Positions 55,671 to 63,927 of a stretch of 64,000 nucleotides of DNA are shown piece after piece; position 1 is the first letter of the stretch, and each line of letters begins with the position of its first letter. The notes under the pieces are model-generated. The model had not been told where the DNA came from, made no database searches, and saw nothing but the letters and a program-made list of their open reading frames with translations. A program made the translations under genes and the position numbers. Origin of the DNA: Scytonematopsis contorta HA4267-MV1 (GTDB lineage Bacteria; Cyanobacteriota; Cyanobacteriia; Cyanobacteriales; Nostocaceae); assembly GCA_019359035.1 (NCBI GenBank), contig JAHHIC010000060.1, positions 62,001-126,000 on the forward strand. Reading direction: 5' to 3'.

Positions 55671-58600
55671 TTACTCCCACTCATCATTATCGGTATTTCT
55701 CAATAATGAGCTTAATTGTTCCCTTCGAGTTTCAAAGTTAGCTGCGATGGAAATTAAAATTATCCCCATGACTAACCCAATAACCCATTTCAAAAATGGA
55801 TATCGCAAGCTTAATATTACTAGTTGATAAATACTAGTTATTAAAAATGCACCAGTCCCAACATATAAATAAGCTCGCACTCGCAGGGCTAATCCAGCGA
55901 AAATAGCAATCAAGCTTAACACTCCTGGTATTATTGGGGTATCTATATGCAATACAACAGCCATTCCACAAATTAAACCGGAGCCTAAAATTCTGAGTAT
56001 GTGACGAGTCGGTTTAAATTCTGGTTTTAATTTTGGGTCTATAAATTCGGGGTCTATTTGGGCTATGTATAAAAGTGATAAACCAATTGGTGTGACATAC
56101 CATAAGCTATCTGTTAGTCCCAAACTATTAAACCACCGCAAAAGTGCCCAATCAACTAAGGCTACACTAATATATGTAAAACGCCAGTTTTGATTCAGTT
56201 TTGCGAGGAAGGTATAGAAAAGAGCGGTTATTATTATGGTGATAGGATAAGTGAGTTGCCATGTTTCCCACAAAACCATTACTGGTGCAATATATGCGGC
56301 TATTTGCCAAGGTCTTTTTGACCAACCCCATCTCTCCCAAGGTAGGATATAGAGAAAATAGGCAACTATACAGGCAATTGCTGCATTCCAAGGACGTAAT
56401 GGCCCAGTGATAAATTGTCCTACTGCTGTTTCTCTCCAAAATATCCGCATAAACAGGAATTGCAGCAAACCCAAATAAACCCAAAGTTCTCCTTGGTCAA
56501 GTTCCAAAGAAAAAATAGCTTGTTTTCTTCTTGCTTCCTCTTCCCCCCCTTCCCTCGTAGGGAAGGGGGTAGGGGGGTTAGGTCTCCTACCTTGAAATAT
56601 AGCGTAGCGAATTAAAAATGCTCCCGTCCCTAATCCCAGCAAGCGGTTAACTTGGATGGGGGAAGAAATTGATGCTATTAATAAACCACTACTCCAAATC
56701 CAATGAAAATGAGCAACTGCTGTGATTTCTTGGGGAGTAAGGCGTAAATATTGAATTAACCAGGGGGTAAGTATTCTGTATGCATACATTATACTTGTAC
56801 CCAGTGCGGACATAGCTATTAGACCATCTCCAAAAGCTCCACCCCGCGCTTGCAACATTTGATACAGCAATAGTTCATAGCTTCCGATGGAGATACCAAT
56901 TAGTCCTAAATATACTAAAGGCTTTAAGTCTCGGTGTCTCCTACCAATGCTAATGACAATTAAAGCTACCCCTAAGGTATATAGTCCTGTCCAACTAGTA
57001 AAAGTATTTAAGCGTAGTAATACACTAAATCCACCATAGAGTAACGGTAGGATATGCAAGCTACCAGGAAATTTTTCTAACCCGTGTCGTCGTTTCCACC
57101 ATTCACCAAATAGTTGGGTTGCCAAACCTAAGGCTATATTCGCGACTGTGATGTTAATAAGCGAGCGTGTACTAAACCCTAGCAATTGAGCAACTAATAA
57201 TTCCAAAGTCCAACCGATGCTATAAAATGCCCAATCATTAGGTTGTTGCCAACTGCGGAATAATATTGCTCCTAAAGTTATAGCTGTTGCCACAACATAT
57301 AATAACCCTGGTGTCGTAACCTGATTGTAGAGCAATAACGAGTGCGCCGTTAAGCTCAATAACTCCACCCCACAAATTATAATTGCCCACCAATCAGCAG
57401 CGCTTGCATACAAACTACCTATATTATTCCTGGATTCCCCCCTTCCCTCATAGGGAAGGGGGGTAGGGGGGTTAGGTCTCCTATTGAATCCACGAGCAAC
57501 CCATAAACCAAGAACCGTGAGAGAACCAACAATAAACCAAACCTCTACCCCCAAACGCAATTCCCAAAGCGTAACTCCCAATAAACTAAGGGCAAATCCT
57601 TCCGTAATTAGCGCAGATTCAATGTTCCTTAAGTAGTTAGTATTAACCAACATTAAGCCGAAACCAACACCCAAAGCGATTAATCTCGCTCCCGGTATTG
57701 GTAAAACTAGTAACTGAGCAACAATTAATGCAGCAATACTAAAAAGACTGTTTGTGTTACGTTGCGGTGGGACGCGACTAGCAACAATTGTGAGCGTCAA
57801 AGGTGTAACCAGCCAAATTAACCCCCAATAGTCAACTTTAATACTGTAGCTAGTCCAAAAAGGTGCTGCATTTACCCATAACAAAATGTAACTAAAAAAC
57901 GCTAGCGCAAAGCCGATATACCGCGCACTACTCTGCCATACACCAGAGCCTGTGGTACTAAATAACCACTCTGCGACCATTAAACCAAGTAATATTACTG
58001 TCCATATTTGTGTTGTAAGAAGTGGTAATAACCAATCAATCCCGGCACAAAGGGTTAATAATCCAGTGATATGAGTTAAGTAGGGGAGTGGGGAGTGAGG
58101 GGATGGGGAAGATGAGGAAGATGAGGAGGATTTAGTGGTTATGAAAGCTAGGACGAGAGTGGATAGTAGCAGGTTAATGGAACGGAGAGCGGGATTTACT
58201 AAGGAAAGGGTAGTTAGTACTGCACCAAATGCTAAGGTTAACTGTTCACCATAATTCGCAACTTTTCGTTTACCTTGGCTACGCAAAATTTGGGTAAAGA
58301 CTACCATTAAAATTACGTAGGGAAATAAAGCAACGCTCAATAATGCCCAAGGTTCATATTGGGAGTTAATTAGTTTAGCTGTGGTCGCAATTAACACTTC
58401 TCTGAAACCAACAGGTACTAATCTCCAAGTTAACCAAATTGACTGTAACCCGATAAAGAAAATAGCAGTAAAATCACCTTGTAAACTATGCGACTGTAAG
58501 CGACGATAGAAAAATAATAAAGCCAAAGCACTAACACTTAAAGCTTGCTCTGGACGAGTTCCAACTGTAACCACCCAACCGAGGAATAATAAGATACCTC

Positions 58601-59960
58601 CTGAGAGTTCCCACAGGTGCGGGAGTGGGGAGTTGGTAGAGACGCGATTAATCGCGTCTGTACGGAGTGGGGAGTTGGTAGAGACGCGATTAATCGCGTC
58701 TGTACGGAGTAGGGAGTTGGTAGAGACGCGATTAATCGCGTCTGTACGGAGTGGGGAGTTGGTAGAGACGCGATTAATCGCGTCTGTACGGAGTAGGGAG
58801 TTGGTAGAGACGCGATTAATCGCGTCTCTACGGAGTAGGGAGTTGGTACAGACGCGATTAATCGCGTCTGTACAGAGTGAGGAAGATGAAGGGTATGGGG
58901 TTAAATTTTGTGCTAGCCAGGTTACTAACCAACCGCAAATCCCTATGGCTAAACCTAGTTGGGTGATTTCTAAACCGACTACGAATATACCTCGGTAAAG
59001 TAATAATAACAGGGCATAAATAACTATCGCGGTTGGTAAGCTGATATTAAATTGATTTTGCTGGTTTTGTTGTCTTACTGCTAAACGTGTTTGATAAAGT
59101 GTGAGGAAACTGGTTCCTACCATTGCTATATATAGAGCGATTATGGGGAATGCCGGAATTTTCCAACCCCAATGTAAAAAGCTCAGTGCCAAAATATTTA
59201 TTAAACGTAGTTTGCGATTCGGCAAATTGGCAACAAATTGACGGCTGTCAGAGATTAAAACTGTAATAGATAACAGGGTGATGGCTGCAATTGCTACTAC
59301 AAGCCAATTAATAAAAGAGCTAATGGGACTCAGCAATAACCCGAAGCTGTCCATTGCCCAAAAGTTGACGGGAACGAGCAACAGCGTAACTATCAACAAT
59401 GATTGAGTTGTTAATCTTAAATTGGGCTGTTTACCTGTCCAAAAACTAAATCCCCAAAAACTTAAGGTGTAGGAAAATAATATTCCGTATTGTCCTGCAA
59501 CTGGGAATCTGTCCCATTGACTTGCTGCAAGTACCCCGGAGGAAACAACTACGAGGAACATACCCAAAAATAAAAGCCACCGAACGCTTAATTCTGCCAT
59601 CAAAGACTGTAACATCCCTGCTAGCACGCTTGGTTTTGCTTGTTCTTTGACTGGTGTTGGTTTTGTTATTTTCTCTGTTATTTTTCCTTTATTGGCTAAT
59701 CGTGAGGGAACTGGGGGTTCTTCTAGCTCTGCTATTCCAGGGAGAGTAGTATAGGAAGGTACTGGAGTTTTCTTAGAATCGGTTTGAGCTTGTGTTTCCA
59801 ATACAACAGCGCAAGTAAGATAATCTAAGCATATTTGCCGTACATGAGCGTCGGATATTAAACCTAATTCTAATAGGGTACTAAGTCCCTGTAATACCTG
59901 GGGATGTGATGATGGTAGCCTTATTGGTATATTTGGTGGGCGTTCTGGGTTTTGTGACAT
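55671..59960 (-). CDS. Giant polytopic membrane protein with repeat-derived insertions
   Basis: This 1429-residue protein begins with a soluble part (about 1-125, with LSTLLELGLISDAHVRQICL) and then has some thirty hydrophobic segments to the end. The arrangement resembles large cyanobacterial membrane proteins annotated with DUF2157- or DUF2339-like domains; I cannot assign it firmly. Four segments are translated intergenic repeats: residues about 360-442 (six units of TDAINRVSTNSPLR), 610-627 (SSSSSSPSPHSPLPY), 827-842 ([16 protein letters not shown]) and 1125-1139 (RRPNPPTPFPTREGG). All keep the frame and fall between membrane helices, so they are probably loops. Function unknown. Confidence 0.8.
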   Translation of the reverse strand: MSQNPERPPNIPIRLPSSHPQVLQGLSTLLELGLISDAHVRQICLDYLTCAVVLETQAQTDSKKTPVPSYTTLPGIAELEEPPVPSRLANKGKITEKITKPTPVKEQAKPSVLAGMLQSLMAELSVRWLLFLGMFLVVVSSGVLAASQWDRFPVAGQYGILFSYTLSFWGFSFWTGKQPNLRLTTQSLLIVTLLLVPVNFWAMDSFGLLLSPISSFINWLVVAIAAITLLSITVLISDSRQFVANLPNRKLRLINILALSFLHWGWKIPAFPIIALYIAMVGTSFLTLYQTRLAVRQQNQQNQFNISLPTAIVIYALLLLLYRGIFVVGLEITQLGLAIGICGWLVTWLAQNLTPYPSSSSLCTDAINRVCTNSLLRRDAINRVSTNSLLRTDAINRVSTNSPLRTDAINRVSTNSLLRTDAINRVSTNSPLRTDAINRVSTNSPLPHLWELSGGILLFLGWVVTVGTRPEQALSVSALALLFFYRRLQSHSLQGDFTAIFFIGLQSIWLTWRLVPVGFREVLIATTAKLINSQYEPWALLSVALFPYVILMVVFTQILRSQGKRKVANYGEQLTLAFGAVLTTLSLVNPALRSINLLLSTLVLAFITTKSSSSSSSSPSPHSPLPYLTHITGLLTLCAGIDWLLPLLTTQIWTVILLGLMVAEWLFSTTGSGVWQSSARYIGFALAFFSYILLWVNAAPFWTSYSIKVDYWGLIWLVTPLTLTIVASRVPPQRNTNSLFSIAALIVAQLLVLPIPGARLIALGVGFGLMLVNTNYLRNIESALITEGFALSLLGVTLWELRLGVEVWFIVGSLTVLGLWVARGFNRRPNPPTPLPYEGRGESRNNIGSLYASAADWWAIIICGVELLSLTAHSLLLYNQVTTPGLLYVVATAITLGAILFRSWQQPNDWAFYSIGWTLELLVAQLLGFSTRSLINITVANIALGLATQLFGEWWKRRHGLEKFPGSLHILPLLYGGFSVLLRLNTFTSWTGLYTLGVALIVISIGRRHRDLKPLVYLGLIGISIGSYELLLYQMLQARGGAFGDGLIAMSALGTSIMYAYRILTPWLIQYLRLTPQEITAVAHFHWIWSSGLLIASISSPIQVNRLLGLGTGAFLIRYAIFQGRRPNPPTPFPTREGGEEEARRKQAIFSLELDQGELWVYLGLLQFLFMRIFWRETAVGQFITGPLRPWNAAIACIVAYFLYILPWERWGWSKRPWQIAAYIAPVMVLWETWQLTYPITIIITALFYTFLAKLNQNWRFTYISVALVDWALLRWFNSLGLTDSLWYVTPIGLSLLYIAQIDPEFIDPKLKPEFKPTRHILRILGSGLICGMAVVLHIDTPIIPGVLSLIAIFAGLALRVRAYLYVGTGAFLITSIYQLVILSLRYPFLKWVIGLVMGIILISIAANFETRREQLSSLLRNTDNDEWE
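56542..56586. repeat. CCCCCCTTCCCT palindrome inside a coding sequence
   Basis: In-frame copy within the 1429-residue protein gene, read as RPNPPTPFPTREGG on the minus strand. Confidence 0.9.
57435..57480. repeat. CCCCCCTTCCCT palindrome inside a coding sequence
   Basis: Second in-frame copy in the same gene, read as [14 protein letters not shown]. Both insertions use the same reading frame of the palindrome. Confidence 0.9.
58078..58132. repeat. GGGGAGTGAGGGGATGGGG tract inside a coding sequence
   Basis: Purine tract of the same kind as the intergenic ones at 34006 and 51437, here translated as a poly-Ser/Pro stretch on the minus strand. Confidence 0.85.
58636..58880. repeat. Six 42-bp tandem units carrying a GAGACGCGATTAATCGCGTC palindrome
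   Basis: Units start at 58636, 58678, 58720, 58762, 58804 and 58846. Each is a 28-base palindrome (GTAGAGACGCGATTAATCGC and its end) plus a 14-base GGAGTGGGGAGTTG spacer. As 42 is a multiple of three, the array stays in frame within the membrane protein gene. Confidence 0.95.
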
Positions 59961-60099
59961 AAGCTACAGCCCCTAATGAAATTAAGTTAAATATTAAATA
60001 TGTGAATCGGAGGTAAAGAATTACCTCTTGTTTTATCATCAAGGATTCGCAAGTATATTTTGGTTCTCTTTGTGACACTTGCTCATGTGACCAAAATAA

Positions 60100-60247
60100 T
60101 GACCTAACCCCCCTACCCCCCTTCCCTAGGAGGGAAGGGGGAAAATTAAACCTCTCCTCGTATCCGTAAACGGACGCTGATGGCTAGCGAAGAAAGGCTT
60201 CAAACCCACCTTCCCTATAAGGGAAGGGGGTAGGGGGTTAGGTCTCT
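60100..60247. repeat. Two CCCTTCCCT palindromes in the 59961-60450 gap
   Basis: Copies at about 60100-60142 and 60207-60247, in opposite orientations, with a fragment of another palindrome (CCGTAAACGGACGCTGATGG) between. The remainder of the gap (60248-60450) is the leader of the subtilase gene with no recognised element. Confidence 0.8.
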
Positions 60248-60450
60248 CTACATTTTTTGTATACGTAAACTCTTTGTATCGAATAAATCTGTTTCGCTGG
60301 TGGTTCTACGGAAATGGGTTAGATGCTGTTGTATTTAAAACTAGAGGGTTTGACTGTGTTGATTGAGTCTGGATTTAAGTTTAAGTCGAAATACTAGGTT
60401 TTACGCGGTGTGTTTTCCAAAAACATTAATTACTAAGGTTAAAATTACTT

Positions 60451-62739
60451 ATGTTTTTTGGTAATTCAAATAACAACTCGCCTACAAGTATAAGTTCAAA
60501 TACCGCTCTTTCGACTCAAGTATCTACAAAATATGTTAATTCTTTAGATAATAGTGATAGCTATGATTCCACTTTTGCTAATCGTAGTAACAATGTTGCT
60601 CCCGGTAGTTTGTTAGATGAGCAACCTCTGACTCAAAACAATTTATCAATAGCAAATAATTTTAGTTCGGATATACTTTGGCGTCACTACGGTAACGGTC
60701 AAGATGCTTTTTGGTCAATGAGTGGTACTACTCTTGAGGAGGCAGTATATATCGCACCAGTATATGACCTAAGTTGGAGAATGGAGGGTAGTGGTGATTT
60801 TAATAACGATGGTAAAAGCGATATTATTTGGCGTAATTATCGAACTGGAGAAAATGCTATTTGGTTAATGGATAATGCGACTCTAATTCAGGGTGTATAT
60901 ATAACACCAGTATCTGATTTGAGTTGGAGAATGGAGGGTGCTGGTGATTTTAATAATGACGGTAAAAGCGATATTATTTGGCGTAATTATCGGACTGGGG
61001 AGAATGCTATTTGGTTGATGGATGGCACTACTTTGAATCAAGGACAAGGTGTATACACAACACCAGTACATGACCTGAGTTGGAGAATGGAGGGTGCTGG
61101 TGATTTTAATGCTGATGGTAAAAGTGATATTATTTGGCGTAATTATCGGACTGGAGAAAATGCTATTTGGTTAATGAATGGTACTACTCTTAATCAGGGA
61201 CAGGGAGTATATACAACACCAGTACATGACATGAGTTGGAGAATGGAAGGTGCTGGTGATTTTAATAATGATGGTAAAAGCGATATTATTTGGCGTAATT
61301 ATCGGACTGGGGAAAATGCTATCTGGTTAATGGATGGTACTACTCTTAACCAGGGACAGGGAGTATATACAACACTAGTACCTGACCTTAACTGGGAAAT
61401 GGTTTCTACTCGAAGAGTTTATCGAGAGGCAAATAATTCTCTTGCACAAGCTTCTAATTTAGGTGTTTTGAATGGTAATCAGAGCTTCTCTGATTTTGTT
61501 AGCATTACTAGTGACTCCAACGATTATTACCGTTTCACTTTGAGTAGTAATACTAGTTTTAGAATCAATCTCAATGGTTTAAGTGCGGATGCAGATATAC
61601 AACTTTTAAATCTTGATGGTAATATAATCGGTCGTTCTACGAATTCTACGAACAGCGAAGAAAATATTAATATTCAACTAGCGAGTGGTACTTATTATAT
61701 TAGGGTTTATGCCTACTTGGGTGCTACTACTAGCTACAATCTTAATTTATCTTCTGTTACTGTTAACCCGGCTTTTAACTCCACTTATGGATATGGTTTG
61801 GTAGATAGTGCTGCTGCTGTTGCTAGAGCAATTGGACAATCTAGGTTCACTGATGTCTCAGACTTAGGAGGAAATAACTGGGGTAATGATATGGTAAATG
61901 CTCCGGAAGTTTGGAATAGGGGATTTACTGGTCAAGGAATTACTGTAGCGGTGATTGACTCTGGTGTTGATATTAACCACCAAGATTTGAGAGATAATAT
62001 TTGGCAGAATTATGCTGAGATTGCGGGTAACGGTATTGATGATGATGGTAATGGATATATAGATGACGTTAATGGTTGGAATTTTGGTGTCGGTCAATAC
62101 AATGGAAATGTGCTTCCTGGTACGAGTAGTCCCCGTCAGTTTCATGGAACTCATGTAGCTGGCACAATTTCAGCTATGAACGATAATAATGGCGTAACTG
62201 GAGTTGCTTATAATTCCAGAATTATGGCTCTCAGATTGGGAGATACAAATAATCAAGGTAGTTTTACTAATGCAGGAAGTTTAGCTGAGGCTATTCGCTA
62301 TGCTGTAGATAATGGTGCTAGGGTCATAAATATGAGTTTGGGTTGGTCTGATTCACCTGAATTACGAGATGCTCTTGCTTATGCTGCTAATAGAAATGTA
62401 ATTACGGTTAGTGCTGCTGGGAATGAGTCTTCTTCTTCTCCTGGTAATCCTGCTCAATATGCTACTGACTACGGTATTTCTGTGGGTGCGGTAGACATAA
62501 ATAGAACTATTGCTAGTTTCTCTAACCGTGCAGGTAGCGATAGCAGAATGCAGCATCTTGTTGCTCCTGGTGTTAGTGTTTATTCTACGACACCTGGTAA
62601 TAATTATGGGTTCAGTTCTGGTACTTCTATGGCTACACCTTATGTGGCTGGTGTGGTTGCTTTGATGCTGAGTGCTAATCCTTATTTGACTCATGCTCAA
62701 ATTCGACAGATTTTGACTGAAACTGCACGTGTTGTTTAA
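60451..62739 (+). CDS. Subtilisin-like protease with N-terminal FG-GAP/VCBS-like repeats and PPC domain
   Basis: The 762-residue protein has three parts. Residues about 70-320 hold five near-identical 48-52-residue repeats (MEGAGDFNNDGKSDIIWRNY, then RTGENAIWLMDGTTLNQGQG); the DxNxDGxxD part is a calcium-binding FG-GAP/VCBS-type loop. Residues about 325-440 are a PPC (pre-peptidase C-terminal) beta domain. The S8 domain runs from about 490 with Asp in VAVIDSGVD (near 502), His in FHGTHVAGTI (near 566) and Ser in SSGTSMATPYVAGVV (near 723). No signal peptide is present, so export may use an unconventional or type I route. Having repeats and PPC before the catalytic domain is unusual, since PPC more often comes last. 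Confidence 0.9.
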   Translation: MFFGNSNNNSPTSISSNTALSTQVSTKYVNSLDNSDSYDSTFANRSNNVAPGSLLDEQPLTQNNLSIANNFSSDILWRHYGNGQDAFWSMSGTTLEEAVYIAPVYDLSWRMEGSGDFNNDGKSDIIWRNYRTGENAIWLMDNATLIQGVYITPVSDLSWRMEGAGDFNNDGKSDIIWRNYRTGENAIWLMDGTTLNQGQGVYTTPVHDLSWRMEGAGDFNADGKSDIIWRNYRTGENAIWLMNGTTLNQGQGVYTTPVHDMSWRMEGAGDFNNDGKSDIIWRNYRTGENAIWLMDGTTLNQGQGVYTTLVPDLNWEMVSTRRVYREANNSLAQASNLGVLNGNQSFSDFVSITSDSNDYYRFTLSSNTSFRINLNGLSADADIQLLNLDGNIIGRSTNSTNSEENINIQLASGTYYIRVYAYLGATTSYNLNLSSVTVNPAFNSTYGYGLVDSAAAVARAIGQSRFTDVSDLGGNNWGNDMVNAPEVWNRGFTGQGITVAVIDSGVDINHQDLRDNIWQNYAEIAGNGIDDDGNGYIDDVNGWNFGVGQYNGNVLPGTSSPRQFHGTHVAGTISAMNDNNGVTGVAYNSRIMALRLGDTNNQGSFTNAGSLAEAIRYAVDNGARVINMSLGWSDSPELRDALAYAANRNVITVSAAGNESSSSPGNPAQYATDYGISVGAVDINRTIASFSNRAGSDSRMQHLVAPGVSVYSTTPGNNYGFSSGTSMATPYVAGVVALMLSANPYLTHAQIRQILTETARVV
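60660..61400. repeat. Intragenic tandem repeat of about 150-156 bp, five copies
   Basis: DNA identity between copies 2 to 5 is very high, including silent sites (compare 60955-61010 with 61255-61330). This points to recent expansion or gene conversion. Confidence 0.85.
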
Positions 62740-62787
62740 GAGACCTAACCCCCCTACCCCCCTTCCCTACTAGGGAAGGGGGGGGAA
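62740..62787. repeat. CCCCCTTCCCT palindromic repeat after the subtilase
   Basis: GAGACCTAACCCCCCTACCC and the complementary AGGGAAGGGGGGG arm start right after the stop codon and may terminate transcription. Confidence 0.85.
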
Positions 62788-62847
62788 TAAAAGAAGCATC
62801 TCTTTGCTAAGGGCTATGCTGGGTACACACAAGTTGGAACAAGGTTG

Positions 62848-63084
62848 TGATTGCGAGGAGCTTTTTCTGTCATTGCGAGGAGCTTTTTCTGTCATTGCGA
62901 GGAGCCTTTTCTGTCATTGCGAGGAGCTTTTTTTGTGATTGCGAGGAGCCTTTTCTGTCATTGCGAGGAGGAACGACGAAGCAACCCCAACAACTCTGAA
63001 TCCCACGAAATATCTATGTGTACTATATTCATAGTTTACAACAGGTGCATGAGATTGCTTCGTCGTTCCTCCTCGCAATGACAG
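62848..63084. repeat. 22-bp ATTGCGAGGAGC tandem array plus a 30-bp perfect inverted repeat
   Basis: Six units of ATTGCGAGGAGC(T/C)TTTTCTGTC run from 62848 to about 62970. The last unit becomes the left arm (62955-62984, CTGTCATTGCGAGGAGGAAC followed by GACGAAGCAA), exactly complementary to 63055-63084, with a 70-base loop. This CATTGCGAGG palindrome type is widespread in bacteria. Short frames across it are not genes. Confidence 0.9.
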
Positions 63085-63160
63085 TTCACTTTTGACTTGT
63101 GTGTACAGCGTAGCCTATGAGGAAGGTTTGGAGAGAGTCCTTTTTTATTTCCGGGAATGT

Positions 63161-63802
63161 TTATAAAATTCGGCTAATAATTTGCTTGATTACTTGTGTA
63201 ACTTCAAACAATTCGTTCTTCTGAGGATTAGATAAAGTAAATTTTTTTGACAACGCATACTGTCTTTGCTGTTGGGATAGTTTCACGAAAATATAGTCTT
63301 CCCCGTTGCTTATCATGCCAAAAACTGGTGTTTCTGAGTTAGGGTTTGCCATCATATAAGCTAAGGTTTGCGGTAGTGCCTGCAACACACTAAAACCATA
63401 ATGCTTGGATTCAATTAATACTACCCATAATTTATTTTGCACTACTAAAGTATCAATAAAGCCTTCTAATATAGTTTCTTCCTCACTTCCATTTTCTATT
63501 GCGACTTTTACTAGTTGCTCGCTACGAATTTTAAAGGGAGGGTCGCATAGTCCTATTAATTCTAATAAAGGAGATAATATAATAATGTTAACTGTGCCTT
63601 CGGTTATTGCACCATCGGCAGCATAATATAAGTAGCGATTTTTCAGACGATTTAATGACTCTTTTTCTGTATCTATGAGTGATGGTAAATTATTAAACCA
63701 TTCTGTAAAAAATTCGCTGTCAGCAGTTTGGCTTAAATTAAATTTAGCGTGAGCTTCGTTTAAATTTGTAATTGCTTTGGTAATTCCAACTGTTTGAACC
63801 AT
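63161..63802 (-). CDS. HsdR-N-like PD-(D/E)XK nuclease-domain protein
   Basis: The 213-residue protein resembles the N-terminal nuclease part of type I restriction R subunits, found alone in many cyanobacteria. The catalytic pattern is EGFIDTLVVQNKLWVVLIESK: Asp in FIDTL, and Glu-x-Lys in IESK. AYMMANPNSETPVFGMISNG and EDYIFVKL follow, as in HsdR_N. No helicase, HsdM or HsdS gene lies in the window, so it is a solo nuclease-like protein of unknown target, not a complete restriction system. It lies near repeats and a putative retroelement target gene. Confidence 0.75.
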   Translation of the reverse strand: MVQTVGITKAITNLNEAHAKFNLSQTADSEFFTEWFNNLPSLIDTEKESLNRLKNRYLYYAADGAITEGTVNIIILSPLLELIGLCDPPFKIRSEQLVKVAIENGSEEETILEGFIDTLVVQNKLWVVLIESKHYGFSVLQALPQTLAYMMANPNSETPVFGMISNGEDYIFVKLSQQQRQYALSKKFTLSNPQKNELFEVTQVIKQIISRIL

Positions 63803-63927
63803 TTTAATTAGACTGATGCTTTCACTCTATTTTAATGAATTTCAGTATAAGTGCTAAAATAAATTAGGAAGCCTGTAGCGGCTAAACCAGGAAAAGGGCA
63901 AAAGAGAAGAGAATAAAGTGTGGAGAA

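Noticed and set aside
58636-58880. CRISPR-like array
   Set aside because: The 42-bp units are identical end to end, including the 14-base spacer part; there are no unique spacers and the array lies in frame inside a gene.
58633-58998. Plus-strand open frame of repeated LVETRLIASVRS
   Set aside because: Antisense reading of the 42-bp array inside the membrane protein gene.
62851-63081. Plus-strand open frame rich in FCHCEE
   Set aside because: It is a translation of the 22-bp tandem array; no protein-like composition or ribosome site.
63161-63802. Complete type I restriction system
   Set aside because: Only the nuclease-like N-terminal part is present; no helicase, methylase or specificity gene nearby.
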